A DNA stretch of 64,000 nt from Deferribacter autotrophicus (GTDB lineage: Bacteria > Chrysiogenota > Deferribacteres > Deferribacterales > Deferribacteraceae), in the NCBI RefSeq assembly GCF_008362905.1, contig NZ_VFJB01000006.1, positions 62,001 to 126,000 of the forward strand. Reading direction: 5' to 3'. This document shows, piece by piece, positions 53,117 to 62,978 of this stretch; the first letter of the stretch is position 1; the number at the start of each line of letters is the position of its first letter. Position numbers and translations under genes: made by a program. The notes under the pieces were generated by a model. That model made no database searches and had not been told where the DNA came from. It saw nothing but the letters and a program-made list of their open reading frames with translations.

Positions 53117-54363
53117 TTGAGGGTGGTAATACTTTAAAGGGTAAGGTTAAAGTTAGCGGTTCTAAGAATGCTTCATTACCCATTATTGCTGCAACTATTC
53201 TTTGTGATGGTGAATATAAAATAGATAATGTTCCAAATTTGAGAGATGTACGAACTTTATTGAAGTTACTTAGTCTCCTAGATATTGAACCAAGTTTCAA
53301 TGGTAATGAAATCTTATTGAAAAATAAAAATGATGATGCCTTTGAAGCACCTTATGACCTTGTTAAAACAATGAGAGCAAGTATTCTTGTTTTGGGGCCT
53401 CTTCTTGCAAAAAGAAGGAAGGCACGTGTTTCTCTTCCCGGAGGGTGCGCAATAGGGGAGAGACCTGTGGATCAACATATTAAGGCTTTGAAACAGATGG
53501 GTGCAAATATTAATATTGAGCATGGTTATATAGTTGCTGAGTGTGATAGGTTGAAAGGTGCTGATATATATTTTGACCTTGTTACTGTCACAGGTACTGA
53601 GAATGTTTTAATGGCTGCTGTTCTTGCTGAGGGAAAAACTACTATTTACAATGCTGCAATTGAACCTGAGGTGATTGATCTTGCAAACTTTTTAAAAAAG
53701 ATGGGTGCTAAGATAGAAGGGATTGGAACAAAAACAATAACAGTTTATGGAGTGGATTCATTGTCTCCAGCAAATTACTCTGTGATGAATGATAGGATCG
53801 AAGCTGCTACTCTCATGTGTGCTGCTGCTATCACTGGAGGAGATGTGGAAATAGAAGGTGTTCCACAGGAATGTTTGACAACAGTTTTTGAAAAACTTTC
53901 AGAAACTGGTGTGAGTATAGATTTTATTAATGATAAAAGAGTAAGGGTTTCTTCTACTGGCAGGTTGAAAGCTGCAGATGTGACTACACAGGTTTACCCT
54001 GGTTTTCCTACGGATCTACAGGCTCAGTTTATGGCTTTGATGTGTGTGGCTGATGGTGTTTCAGTAATTACTGAAACGATTTTTGAAAACAGATTTATGC
54101 ATGTAGCAGAACTTAAGAGGATGGGTGCAGATATCAGATTGAAAGATAGGTCTGCTGTGGTGAATGGGGTGGAAAAATTGAGTGGTGCCCACGTAATGGC
54201 ATCTGATTTGAGGGCAAGTGCATCTCTTGTTATTGCCGGTCTTGTGGCTGATGGAGAAACCCACGTTCATAGAATTTATCATTTAGATAGAGGGTATGAG
54301 CGCTTTGATGAGAAACTTAACAGTTTAGGAGCTAAAATAAAGAGAGAGGAAAATGGGGTTTGA
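53101..54363 (+). CDS. murA: UDP-N-acetylglucosamine 1-carboxyvinyltransferase
   Basis: First committed step of peptidoglycan synthesis: enolpyruvyl transfer to UDP-GlcNAc. 420 aa; SGSKNASLPIIAATIL near the N-terminus, and the catalytic Cys in LPGGCAIGERPVDQHIKAL (C present, so fosfomycin-sensitive type in principle). RASASLVIAGLVADGET near the end. TTG start with AGAGAGGG upstream, inside the end of prmC. It overlaps hisG by 11 bp. Confidence 0.96.
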   Translation: MEKLVIEGGNTLKGKVKVSGSKNASLPIIAATILCDGEYKIDNVPNLRDVRTLLKLLSLLDIEPSFNGNEILLKNKNDDAFEAPYDLVKTMRASILVLGPLLAKRRKARVSLPGGCAIGERPVDQHIKALKQMGANINIEHGYIVAECDRLKGADIYFDLVTVTGTENVLMAAVLAEGKTTIYNAAIEPEVIDLANFLKKMGAKIEGIGTKTITVYGVDSLSPANYSVMNDRIEAATLMCAAAITGGDVEIEGVPQECLTTVFEKLSETGVSIDFINDKRVRVSSTGRLKAADVTTQVYPGFPTDLQAQFMALMCVADGVSVITETIFENRFMHVAELKRMGADIRLKDRSAVVNGVEKLSGAHVMASDLRASASLVIAGLVADGETHVHRIYHLDRGYERFDEKLNSLGAKIKREENGV

Positions 54364-54979
54364 CGAATTTATAAATATTGCTCTTCCAAAGGGAAGACTT
54401 GCCGAAGATACAATAAAATTATTGGTTGAAAAAGGGATTTCTACAGATTGCATAGATTTTAGTTCGAGAAAGTTGATTTTTGAGGATACAGAAAACAGAA
54501 TTCGTTTTATGATTGTTAGAAACATGGATGTGCCTACATATGTGGAGAATGGGGCATGTCATTTGGGTGTAGTAGGAAAAGATATTCTTGATGAACTTGA
54601 GCCTGATGTTTATGAGTTCCTTGATTTAAGATTTGGTTACTGCAGGTTGTGTGTGGCTGGTCTAAAAGACTGGAATGGGGAGTATAATCATAATTTAAGG
54701 ATTGCCACAAAATATCCAAATATCACAAAACAGTTTTTTTTCAGGAAAGGTTTTTTTGTAGAAACCATAAAACTTTATGGTTCTATAGAACTTGCACCAT
54801 TGGTGGGATTATCAGATTTAATTGTGGATCTTGTTTCTACTGGTGAAACCTTGAAAAGGAACGGTTTAAAAGAGATTGAAACAATAATGGAGTCAACTGC
54901 TAGGTTAATTGCTAATAAAAATTTAACAAAAGTTTATTTTAATAGAATTAAAGATATTGTTGAGGTTATTGATGATTAA
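54353..54979 (+). CDS. hisG: ATP phosphoribosyltransferase, short form
   Basis: Catalyses the first step of histidine synthesis. The 208-aa protein lacks the C-terminal regulatory domain of long HisG, so it should work with a HisZ partner, which is not in the window. INIALPKGRLAEDTIKLL, GVVGKDILDE and the PRPP-binding LIVDLVSTGETLKRNGL are visible. It is inserted between murA and bamA with overlaps on both sides, away from hisD. Confidence 0.95.
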   Translation: MGFDEFINIALPKGRLAEDTIKLLVEKGISTDCIDFSSRKLIFEDTENRIRFMIVRNMDVPTYVENGACHLGVVGKDILDELEPDVYEFLDLRFGYCRLCVAGLKDWNGEYNHNLRIATKYPNITKQFFFRKGFFVETIKLYGSIELAPLVGLSDLIVDLVSTGETLKRNGLKEIETIMESTARLIANKNLTKVYFNRIKDIVEVIDD

Positions 54980-57212
54980 AAAAATTAGGTTGATTCTACT
55001 TATTCTTCTTTTTTCTTTTACAGTTTATGCAGAAATTAAAATCGATAAGGTTGAGGTAAGAGGGAATCACAGAATACCTTTGTCTACAATTATTGAAAAT
55101 GGTGTAAAACCAGGTGACGATTTTGATTTAAAGAAAATAGATGAGTCGGTAAAAAATCTTTATAAGACAGGTTTATTTTTAGATGTAAAAGTTGATTTGA
55201 CTATCAAAGATGAGAAGGTAGTTCTTACTTATATTGTAAAAGAAAAACCTTATATAAATAAAATATATTTTGAAGGTAATGATGAAATCAAAGAGGATAC
55301 TCTAAAAGAAGTATTAGTGATTCATGAGGGGGATCCTTTTAATAAAAGAAGGATTGAACAGAGTATAGCAGAAATTAGAAGAAAATATGAGGATGAAAAT
55401 TTTTATAATGTCAAAGTTAGTTATGATATTGAAGAAAGAAAGGATAACAGTGTTGACCTGATATTTACAATTGATGAGGGCAAAGAAGCTAAAGTAGTAA
55501 AAATTAATTTTTACGGTAATAAGGCTTTTAAGGATAAAGAATTAAAAAAGATTATTGAAACAGATGAGAAGGGATTCTTTTCGTGGTTAACGGGTAGTGG
55601 TAAATTAAAGAGGGAAGAGCTTGAACTTGATAGGGAGAGAATCAGAGCAAAATATCTAAATAGTGGTTATATGAGGGTAAAAGTTGCAGAGCCTGAAGTG
55701 AAATTGAGTGATGATAAAACAAAAATTACTATTACTTTCAGGATTGAAGAAGGTAAGCCTTATAAAGTAAGAAAAATTACTTTTGAAGGGAATGTTCATA
55801 GAAAAGATGATGAACTTAAAAAACGTTTAACATTAAAAGAGGGAGAGCTTTTTTCAAGTGAGAAATTTAGACATGATATAGACTCTTTGACAGATGCTTT
55901 TACAGAGATAGGTTATGCCTTTGCAAATGTTGACCCAAACACAATACTAAATGATGAAAAACAAACCGTAGATATTGTCTACAAAATTGAAGAAAATGTT
56001 CTTGTCCATATAAATGAGATAATCATAAATGGTAATACAAAAACTAGAGACAGAGTGATAAGACGTGAGTTTGATATACATGAAGGGGAAATTTACAACA
56101 GTAAAAAGATAAGAGCATCTAAAAGGCATGTTGAAAATACCGGTTATTTTGAAGAAGTTAGTCTTGTTGAAGATCCAGTAGCTCAGGATAAAGTTGATTT
56201 GAAACTTGATGTAAGAGAAAAACCTACAGGTATGTTTACTCTTGGTGCCGGTTACTCTACACTGGATGGGTTTGTAGGGACAATCCAAGTTTCCCAACAA
56301 AATCTTTTTGGTTTGGGTTACAAGTTGAGCTTGAAATCAGAATTTTCAGCAAAAAGGACAGATTATACTTTAAGTTTTACAAATCCATGGTTGTTTGATA
56401 GACCAATCACATTTGGTTTTGATCTTTACAATCTGAAACGTAGCTATTTTGAATATACAAAGAAATCGATGGGTGGGGCATTGAGACTTGGACATTCTAT
56501 TATTGAAAGAAAACTTTATGCTTATTATCGTCTGGCTTATGATAAGATTGATATTTATGATATTGATGATACAGCATCCGATTACATTAAAGAACAAGAA
56601 GGTAAAACTGTCACAATAAGTTTTACTCCATCATTGGTATGGAATACATTAGACAATCCATTTGATCCTACAAAGGGTAATAAATCTCGTGTTTTTGTAA
56701 AATATGCTGGTGGTATTCTTGGTGGGGATAACAATTTTGTGAAAACTGGGGTTGAGTCTGCTCAATATTTTCCTCTTTTCTGGAAATTTGTGGGGATGTT
56801 GCATGGTGAAATAGGGTATGTAAAATCTTTGAATGGTGATCCAATACCTATTGATGAGCGTTATAGATTGGGTGGTATGTACAGTGTGAGAGGATTTAAA
56901 TATGGTGATATATCACCAAAGGATGAGACCGGGTACGATTATGGTGGTGATAAATATGTACTGTTCAATGCTGAAGTGACATTTCCTTTATCTGAGGCTG
57001 CAAAATTGAAGGGTGTCATATTCTTTGATGCTGGACAAGTTTATGACAATGGTGAGGATTATTTCTCTTATGATTTAAGGAAATCTGTAGGTTTTGGATT
57101 TAGGTGGTTTAGCCCAATTGGACCATTGAGGCTTGAGTATGGAAGAAAGCTTGATAGAAAAGAAGGAGAATCTCTAGATAGGTGGGATTTTTCAATAGGT
57201 GGAATGTTTTAA
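54972..57212 (+). CDS. bamA: outer membrane protein assembly factor BamA
   Basis: Inserts beta-barrel proteins into the outer membrane. A signal peptide (IRLILLILLFSFTVYA) is followed by five POTRA domains (~20-420), then a 16-strand barrel (Bac_surface_Ag). The lid-lock motif YSVRGFKYGD is present, and the C-terminus ends in phenylalanine as outer-membrane barrels do. 746 aa. The start I use (54972) overlaps the hisG stop; an in-frame GTG/TTG upstream has no better site. It is proof of a diderm envelope. Confidence 0.96.
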   Translation: MIKKIRLILLILLFSFTVYAEIKIDKVEVRGNHRIPLSTIIENGVKPGDDFDLKKIDESVKNLYKTGLFLDVKVDLTIKDEKVVLTYIVKEKPYINKIYFEGNDEIKEDTLKEVLVIHEGDPFNKRRIEQSIAEIRRKYEDENFYNVKVSYDIEERKDNSVDLIFTIDEGKEAKVVKINFYGNKAFKDKELKKIIETDEKGFFSWLTGSGKLKREELELDRERIRAKYLNSGYMRVKVAEPEVKLSDDKTKITITFRIEEGKPYKVRKITFEGNVHRKDDELKKRLTLKEGELFSSEKFRHDIDSLTDAFTEIGYAFANVDPNTILNDEKQTVDIVYKIEENVLVHINEIIINGNTKTRDRVIRREFDIHEGEIYNSKKIRASKRHVENTGYFEEVSLVEDPVAQDKVDLKLDVREKPTGMFTLGAGYSTLDGFVGTIQVSQQNLFGLGYKLSLKSEFSAKRTDYTLSFTNPWLFDRPITFGFDLYNLKRSYFEYTKKSMGGALRLGHSIIERKLYAYYRLAYDKIDIYDIDDTASDYIKEQEGKTVTISFTPSLVWNTLDNPFDPTKGNKSRVFVKYAGGILGGDNNFVKTGVESAQYFPLFWKFVGMLHGEIGYVKSLNGDPIPIDERYRLGGMYSVRGFKYGDISPKDETGYDYGGDKYVLFNAEVTFPLSEAAKLKGVIFFDAGQVYDNGEDYFSYDLRKSVGFGFRWFSPIGPLRLEYGRKLDRKEGESLDRWDFSIGGMF

Positions 57213-57240
57213 ATTAAAATAAAAATTAGGAGGAGAAAAA

Positions 57241-57768
57241 GTGAAAAGAAAAATTACTTTATTTGTGGTAGCAATGTTTTTGTTTGGAGCATTTTCTGCT
57301 TTTGCTGAGTTAAAGATTGGTGTTGTAAATATGCAAAGAGCTCTTGATGAGTGTGATGCAGGTAAAGCAGCTGTTGAAGAGATGAAAAAAATATACAATG
57401 AAAAACAGCAAGAGATTAATGAAAAACAGAATGAATTAAAAAAGATGCAAGAGGAAATAAACAATCAGAGCTCATTACTTTCTGATGAAGCAAAACAAGC
57501 AAAACTTGATGAGTATCAGAAAAAGCTGAAAGAGTTAAAAAGATTTGTGGCTGATTCCAATGAAGAATTGAAGAAAAAGGAAAAGGAATATATTGCTAGA
57601 ATTGCAAATGATTTGAGAAAGGTTGTGGAAGCTTTGGGGAAAGAGTTAAAATATGATGTTATTTTGGAAATAAGGGAAGCGGGGGTAATGTATAATTCTA
57701 ATAAAGTAGACATTACGAATCTTGTCATAGAAAGATATAATAAAGAATGGCATGCAAGACAAAAATGA
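57241..57768 (+). CDS. skp: Skp/OmpH family periplasmic chaperone
   Basis: A 175-aa periplasmic protein with a signal peptide ([18 protein letters not shown]) and a long central coiled coil (~50-130), rich in Lys and Glu, forming the tentacles of the trimeric Skp fold. [20 protein letters not shown] is the typical start of the mature OmpH domain. It holds unfolded outer-membrane proteins for BamA, encoded just upstream. GTG start with AGGAGG. The stop overlaps the lpxD ATG. Confidence 0.92.
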   Translation: MKRKITLFVVAMFLFGAFSAFAELKIGVVNMQRALDECDAGKAAVEEMKKIYNEKQQEINEKQNELKKMQEEINNQSSLLSDEAKQAKLDEYQKKLKELKRFVADSNEELKKKEKEYIARIANDLRKVVEALGKELKYDVILEIREAGVMYNSNKVDITNLVIERYNKEWHARQK

Positions 57769-58751
57769 AGCTTAGTGAAATAGCTAAAGCTTTAAATTCT
57801 AAACTTGTAGGTGAAGATATATATATTGAAGATGTGACTTCAATTGATGCTGAACGCAAGAATTCTGTTACTTTTGTAAGTAAAAAAGCTCATATTGATA
57901 TATTTAATAAAGGAGATTTTTCTGCTGCTGTTATTGAAGAATCCTTGAGGGGTGAATCTATTGAAAAACCTCATATTTTTGTATCGGATATAAAATGGGC
58001 TTTAAAGACCGTTATTGACCTTTTTTATCCAGATGAAAAAATATGCCATTATATATCTGAAACAGCAGTGATTGGTGATGTGGAGATAAAAGAACCTGTA
58101 CATATTGGTAGTTTTGTTGTTTTAGGTGATGGGACTAAAATTGGAGTAAATACCAAGATTGAACATGGATGTGTTATCGGTAAAAATGTTATTATTGGAA
58201 AGAACTGCCTTATTTATCCAAATGTTACAATTTACGATAATGTGGTGATTGGTGATAATGTGATTGTTCATTCTGGTACAGTCATTGGTTCGGATGGCTT
58301 TGGTTATGTAAATACTTCAAAAGGGCATTTTAAGATAAAGCAGGTGGGTTCTGTTGTTATTGAAAATAACGTGGAAATTGGAGCTAACTGCACTATAGAC
58401 AGAGGGACATTAAACGATACAGTAATTGGTGAAGGGACAAAGATTGATAATCTTGTTCAAATTGGACATAACGTGAGAATAGGGAAACACTGTATTCTTG
58501 TGGCTCAGGCTGCTGTGGCAGGTAGTTCTAATATTGGTGATTTTGTTATAATAGGTGGACAATCTGGTGTGGCAGATCACGTAAACATTCCAAGTGGGAC
58601 TATAATAGCATCAAGGGCTGGAGTTCCAGGAAATATTAAAAAGCCTGGAATATATTCAGGAAGTCCTGTGATGGAGCATAAAAAATGGTTAAAAACACAG
58701 GTAATCTTGAAAAATATAGAAAAGTATATTGGCAAAGAAAGAGAGGGGTAA
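57765..58751 (+). CDS. lpxD: UDP-3-O-(3-hydroxyacyl)glucosamine N-acyltransferase
   Basis: Third step of lipid A synthesis. A 329-aa left-handed beta-helix protein with many hexapeptide repeats ([20 protein letters not shown] and following), the LpxD-type GSDGFGYV and the active-site His in QIGHNVRIG. The start is the ATG at 57765 overlapping the skp stop (ATGA); the upstream frame lacks a ribosome site. Confidence 0.96.
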   Translation: MKLSEIAKALNSKLVGEDIYIEDVTSIDAERKNSVTFVSKKAHIDIFNKGDFSAAVIEESLRGESIEKPHIFVSDIKWALKTVIDLFYPDEKICHYISETAVIGDVEIKEPVHIGSFVVLGDGTKIGVNTKIEHGCVIGKNVIIGKNCLIYPNVTIYDNVVIGDNVIVHSGTVIGSDGFGYVNTSKGHFKIKQVGSVVIENNVEIGANCTIDRGTLNDTVIGEGTKIDNLVQIGHNVRIGKHCILVAQAAVAGSSNIGDFVIIGGQSGVADHVNIPSGTIIASRAGVPGNIKKPGIYSGSPVMEHKKWLKTQVILKNIEKYIGKEREG

Positions 58752-58752
58752 A

Positions 58753-59181
58753 ATGGATATTAATATGATTAAAGATATTTTACCACATAGATACCCTTTT
58801 CTTCTGGTGGATCGTGTAAAAGAGATGACAGATAAAAAGATTATAGCATTGAAAAATGTGACTATGAATGAAGAGTTTTTTTTAGGGCATTTTCCTGAAG
58901 ATCCAGTAATGCCAGGGGTTTTAATAATTGAGGCGCTTGCCCAAGCTGGCGGAATTTTGGCGTTTCAGTTTTATAGTGAAGAAGATAAGAAAAATGCAAA
59001 AGTGTATTTTATGGCAATAGATAATGCTAAATTTAGAAAACCTGTCGTTCCTGGGGATCAGCTAATTTTGGAAGTGGAAGTTGTAAAAAGAAAAAGGGAT
59101 GTTTGGAAACTAAAGGGTGAAGCTAAAGTGGATGGCCACGTTGTGTGTGAGGCAGAATTTATGGCGATGGTGCAAAGATGA
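58753..59181 (+). CDS. fabZ: 3-hydroxyacyl-ACP dehydratase
   Basis: A 142-aa hot-dog fold dehydratase of fatty acid elongation. ILPHRYPFLLVDRV contains the catalytic His, and GHFPEDPVMPGVLIIEALAQAGG contains the catalytic Glu. Placed between lpxD and lpxA, where it competes with them for hydroxyacyl-ACP. The chosen ATG follows GAGAGGGG; the frame is open 8 codons further upstream without a site. Confidence 0.97.
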   Translation: MDINMIKDILPHRYPFLLVDRVKEMTDKKIIALKNVTMNEEFFLGHFPEDPVMPGVLIIEALAQAGGILAFQFYSEEDKKNAKVYFMAIDNAKFRKPVVPGDQLILEVEVVKRKRDVWKLKGEAKVDGHVVCEAEFMAMVQR

Positions 59182-59948
59182 TTCATAAAACAGCTATAAT
59201 AGATAAAACTGCTGAAATTGGCCAAAATGTAGAAATTGGGCCAAATGTTTACATTGGTAAAAATTGTATTATTCATGACGGTGTAAAAATCGGAGTAGGA
59301 GCGGTTATCGAGGAGAATACTGAGATACTTGAAAATACAGTAATTTCTCCCAATGCTCATTTGGGTGGTCCGCCACAGGATATTTCCTATAGAGGTGAGG
59401 ATACAAAGCTTAAGATTGGGAAAAATTGTGTAATTAGAGAGTTTACTACCATTCACAGGGCTTCTACAAAGGAAGATTGGATAACTGAAATAGGGGATAA
59501 TTGTTATATTATGGCAAGTAGTCATATTGCACATGATTGTAAATTTGGTAATAATATTATTCTTACAAGCTATTCAGGTATTGCGGGACATGTGCATGTG
59601 GGTGATTTTGCAGTAATTTCAGGACTTGTGGCTGTTCATCAGTTTGTTAGAATTGGTAAACTTGCAATGATTGGTGGTATGAGTAGAATTACCCAGGATG
59701 TTCCACCATTTACACTTGTGGAAGGAAATCCTGCTGTGATACATGGTTTAAATGTGGTAGGATTGAGAAGGAGAAATATTCTTCCTGAAGTTAGGAGTGA
59801 GTTGAAAAAGCTTCTTAAAGTTTATCTTGATAAATCACTTACCAAGGAAGAAGCGATTAATGAAATGAAATTAATTGCTAATTCCAATGAAGGTATTGAG
59901 TTTGTGAGTTTTTTTGAAAGTTCAAAACGTGGTATTATAAGGAGATAA
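59178..59948 (+). CDS. lpxA: UDP-N-acetylglucosamine (or 3-amino-analogue) acyltransferase LpxA
   Basis: First step of lipid A synthesis. A 256-aa hexapeptide beta-helix enzyme: HPxA-type start IHKTAIIDKTAEIGQNVEIGP, then LGGPPQDISYRGE and the catalytic His in SSHIAHDCKFGNN. VHQFVRIGKLAMIGGMS marks the family. The next gene is a Gfo/Idh-type oxidoreductase, so its natural acceptor may be the 3-amino sugar rather than UDP-GlcNAc; the sequence does not settle this. Confidence 0.95.
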   Translation: MIHKTAIIDKTAEIGQNVEIGPNVYIGKNCIIHDGVKIGVGAVIEENTEILENTVISPNAHLGGPPQDISYRGEDTKLKIGKNCVIREFTTIHRASTKEDWITEIGDNCYIMASSHIAHDCKFGNNIILTSYSGIAGHVHVGDFAVISGLVAVHQFVRIGKLAMIGGMSRITQDVPPFTLVEGNPAVIHGLNVVGLRRRNILPEVRSELKKLLKVYLDKSLTKEEAINEMKLIANSNEGIEFVSFFESSKRGIIRR

Positions 59949-59950
59949 AT

Positions 59951-60907
59951 ATGATCAAAATGGGACTTATTGGCCTTGGGCGAATGGGAAAGTACCATCT
60001 TAATCTTTATGATGAAATTCCTGAAATTAAATTGATGGGAATATGTGATATAAATGAAGAGGAAGTGAATAAATTATCTAAACAGACTGGAGTGAGAGGC
60101 TATACAAACTATGAAGAAATGCTCGATCTTGTGGATGCTGTTACTGTAGCTGTACCTACTAGACTTCATTATGAAGTAGCAAAAAAATGCTTACTTTCAG
60201 GAAAACATGTTCTTGTTGAAAAGCCGATTACTACTGATTTAGAAGAAGCGAAAGAGTTATTTAAAATTGCTGAAGAAAAAAATCTTGTACTGAATATTGG
60301 GCATGTTGAAAGATTCAATGGTGCTGTAATGGAGTTGAAAAAGATTGTACGTGATCCTTTTTTAATTGAATCGCGTAGAGTGGGGCCTTATGCTGAAAGG
60401 ATGAAGAATGATAGCATAATTTTAGATCTCATGATTCATGATATTGATATTATTCTAAATATATTAGACGATGAAGTGGTTGATATACAGGCGCAGGGTA
60501 GTCGCGTGTATTCAAATCTAACAGATTTGGCGTCGGTAAATTTAAAATTTAAAAAAGGAACAGTAGTAAATATAATTGTAAGTAGAGTTAACCAGAAAAA
60601 AGATCGAACCATGAGTATAGCTCAGAAAGATGCGTATATCTATCTTGATTATACAAATCAGGATATAAATATTTATAGACAGGGGCAGAGTCAGCATATT
60701 TTTGGTGATAAAGAGTTAACTTACAAAAATGAATATATCCTTGAGAGGATGTTTGTCTATAAGGATAATCCTTTGAAGCTTGAAATAAAGCATTTTATAG
60801 ATTGTATTGATAACAGAAGTTGCAGAATGGTTTCTGTGGAACATGAATTGAAGTCGCTGGAAATAGCTTTAAAAATCGATGAGATTTTGCATAAAGAGGG
60901 AAAGTAG
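59951..60907 (+). CDS. Gfo/Idh/MocA family oxidoreductase, GnnA-like
   Basis: A 318-aa NAD(P)-dependent sugar dehydrogenase. The Rossmann site MGLIGLGRMGKYHL, the catalytic VEKPIT (Lys) and GHVERFNGAV motifs are present, with a C-terminal alpha/beta domain. Its place between lpxA and lpxI fits GnnA, which in Acidithiobacillus oxidizes UDP-GlcNAc at C3 before GnnB transaminates it to UDP-GlcNAc3N. No gnnB-like aminotransferase is adjacent. The enzyme class is sure; the GnnA assignment is inference from context. Confidence 0.75.
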   Translation: MIKMGLIGLGRMGKYHLNLYDEIPEIKLMGICDINEEEVNKLSKQTGVRGYTNYEEMLDLVDAVTVAVPTRLHYEVAKKCLLSGKHVLVEKPITTDLEEAKELFKIAEEKNLVLNIGHVERFNGAVMELKKIVRDPFLIESRRVGPYAERMKNDSIILDLMIHDIDIILNILDDEVVDIQAQGSRVYSNLTDLASVNLKFKKGTVVNIIVSRVNQKKDRTMSIAQKDAYIYLDYTNQDINIYRQGQSQHIFGDKELTYKNEYILERMFVYKDNPLKLEIKHFIDCIDNRSCRMVSVEHELKSLEIALKIDEILHKEGK

Positions 60908-60911
60908 TTCT

Positions 60912-61712
60912 GTGAAAATTGGTCTGCTAGCTGGTTATGGACAATTACCATTAATTGCTATAAGGAATTTAAAAGCAGAAGGACATTTTGTTGTAACTAT
61001 AGCATTCAATGAAGAAATTAATACCGATTTATCATTTGTCTCTGATAAAATATATACATTTAGTGTAGGACAAGCTGGAAAGGTTTTAAATACTTTAGAA
61101 AAAGAGTCAGTGGAAGCTGTTTTATTTGCTGGGAAGATAAATAAGTCTCTGCTTTATAGCAATTTGAAACTTGATCTGTTCTCTATGAAGGTGTTGATGA
61201 GTTTGAAAGATAGAAAAGATGATACGATTATGCTGAAGATTGTAGAGCTATTAGAAGAGCGAGGGATACACGTTTTAAAGCAAACTGATGTTTTTAAAGA
61301 TTTAATTGTTGAAGAGGGAGTTCTTACAAAGAAGAAACCGTCTAAAAATGAATTGAAAGATATTGAGTTTGGTTTTGAAATGGCAAAAGAGATTGGAAGG
61401 CTTGATATTGGACAAACTGTTGTGGTAAAGGATATGGCAGTAATGGCTGTAGAAGCTATTGAGGGTACTGATGAAGCAATAAAAAGGGGCTGTATGTATG
61501 CAAAGAAAGATGGGGTAGTGGTAAAGGTTGCAAAGCCTTCGCAAGATTTAAGGTTTGATGTTCCAACGGTGGGGGTTGACACTTTAAAGAATATGAAGGA
61601 TAATGGCGGGAAAATATTAGCCCTTGAAGCTGGTAAGACATTTATAGTGGATAAAGAGAAGTGTGTAGAGTTTGCCAATCAAAACAAGATGGTTATCTTG
61701 GGTGTTTCGTGA
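60912..61712 (+). CDS. lpxI: UDP-2,3-diacylglucosamine diphosphatase LpxI
   Basis: A 266-aa LpxI (DUF1009) protein that hydrolyses UDP-diacylglucosamine to lipid X, replacing LpxH. KIGLLAGYGQLPLIAIRNLK, LFAGKINKSLLY and the C-terminal EAIEGTDEAIKRG, PSQDLRFDVPTVGVDTLKN are characteristic; the last holds the conserved Asp. The start is the GTG at 60912, 4 bp after the upstream stop; the ribosome site is weak. No lpxB follows in the window. Confidence 0.93.
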   Translation: MKIGLLAGYGQLPLIAIRNLKAEGHFVVTIAFNEEINTDLSFVSDKIYTFSVGQAGKVLNTLEKESVEAVLFAGKINKSLLYSNLKLDLFSMKVLMSLKDRKDDTIMLKIVELLEERGIHVLKQTDVFKDLIVEEGVLTKKKPSKNELKDIEFGFEMAKEIGRLDIGQTVVVKDMAVMAVEAIEGTDEAIKRGCMYAKKDGVVVKVAKPSQDLRFDVPTVGVDTLKNMKDNGGKILALEAGKTFIVDKEKCVEFANQNKMVILGVS

Positions 61713-61719
61713 GGTAAAA

Positions 61720-62187
61720 ATGAAAGCTGAACATATTAATCCTTTTATAGAGTCAACTTTAGCTGTTTTTGAGACAATGTTAGGGCTAAGACCTAAAAAA
61801 GAAGAGTTGTTTATTAAAAAGGATGATGAACCATCATTTGATATTTCTGGAATAATAGGCTTAACTGGTCAAGCAGTAGGTTCTGTCGTAATCAGTTTTC
61901 CAGAGTCGTTGGCTTTGAAGGTTGTATCAAAATTTATTGGTGAGGATAAAAAAAGTGTTGATGACGAAGTGGTAGATGCTGTTGGTGAGCTTATTAATAT
62001 GATAGCAGGTGGTGCAAAGAAGATCTTTACGGATAAAGGGTTAAAGTTTAAAATTTCTATTCCAAATGTTGTGACTGGTAAAGGACATAAAATAAAAAGA
62101 CCTAGTAATGTTCCATGTTTGGGAGTAAAATTCAAAATTGATAATGAAGTCTTTGTTATAGAGGTATCTTTAAAAGAAAATCAATAA
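61720..62187 (+). CDS. CheX family chemotaxis phosphatase
   Basis: A 155-aa protein of the CheX/CheC-type family. The single CheC-like signature DAVGELINMIAGGAKK carries the catalytic E-x2-N pair (ELIN), and the N-terminus HINPFIESTLAVFETMLG is typical of CheX. Such proteins dephosphorylate CheY-P. GAGGT precedes the ATG I use, with an in-frame upstream extension into lpxI rejected. It could act on the receiver protein at 6481, but that is speculation. Confidence 0.9.
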   Translation: MKAEHINPFIESTLAVFETMLGLRPKKEELFIKKDDEPSFDISGIIGLTGQAVGSVVISFPESLALKVVSKFIGEDKKSVDDEVVDAVGELINMIAGGAKKIFTDKGLKFKISIPNVVTGKGHKIKRPSNVPCLGVKFKIDNEVFVIEVSLKENQ

Positions 62188-62188
62188 T

Positions 62189-62968
62189 ATGGGTACATTT
62201 ATAATTTTTATAATAGGTACAATTTTCGGCAGTTTTTATAACGTGATAATATGCAGACTTCCTTATGGGGAGTCTATAGTTACGCCATCTTCTAAATGTC
62301 CCCAATGTAATACAAAAATTAAATGGTATGATAATATTCCGATTATAAGTTATTTGATTTTAAAGGGGAAATGTAGAAATTGTAACGCTTCAATTTCCGT
62401 CCAATACCCGTTAATTGAGCTTACTACAGGTTTATTTACATTTTTTTTATATAAAATGTATGGTTTTGATATAAACTTTTTCAAATATTTTGTACTACTA
62501 TCCATACTTCTTTGTGCAGGAGTGATAGACTTTAAAACAGCTTTGGATGATAACTTTGAAACTGGGATTATCCCTAATGAGCTTTCTTTGGGTGGTTTTT
62601 TGCCGGGATTTATATTTGCATTGATTGAGAAGAGAATAATTGTTTCACTTGTTGGTGCTGCTGTGGGATTTTTATTACTCTTTTTACCAGGATTTATTTA
62701 TAAGCTTTTGACTGGTAAGGAAGGGATGGGTGGTGGAGATATAAAGCTTTTTGCAATGATTGGCAGTTTCTTAGGATTTAAACCATTGTTTTTTATACTT
62801 TTTGCTAGTTCTCTTTTGGGAGCAGTTGTTGGTGTTATTTTTATTGCCATTTCGAAAAATAAGGACTATCCTATTCCTTTTGGTCCTTTTATAGGTTTAG
62901 CTACATTTATATACATTTTTTTTGGGAATACACTAATAAATGCTTATTTAAAAATTTTAACAGCATAA
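62189..62968 (+). CDS. prepilin peptidase (A24, PilD-type)
   Basis: A 259-aa membrane aspartic protease that cleaves and may N-methylate type IV prepilins. The N-terminal domain [20 protein letters not shown] has the zinc-type [15 protein letters not shown] and [17 protein letters not shown] pairs (methylase domain). The catalytic Asp residues lie in CAGVIDFKT and [14 protein letters not shown]. About seven transmembrane helices. It follows cheX by 1 bp, suggesting joint expression of surface-motility functions. Confidence 0.94.
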   Translation: MGTFIIFIIGTIFGSFYNVIICRLPYGESIVTPSSKCPQCNTKIKWYDNIPIISYLILKGKCRNCNASISVQYPLIELTTGLFTFFLYKMYGFDINFFKYFVLLSILLCAGVIDFKTALDDNFETGIIPNELSLGGFLPGFIFALIEKRIIVSLVGAAVGFLLLFLPGFIYKLLTGKEGMGGGDIKLFAMIGSFLGFKPLFFILFASSLLGAVVGVIFIAISKNKDYPIPFGPFIGLATFIYIFFGNTLINAYLKILTA

Positions 62969-62978
62969 GGAGGATAGG

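Noticed and set aside
690-62968. Selenoprotein genes with in-frame TGA inside this window
   Set aside because: I looked at gene ends for conserved sequence continuing past a TGA and found none; all recognised proteins end where their families end.
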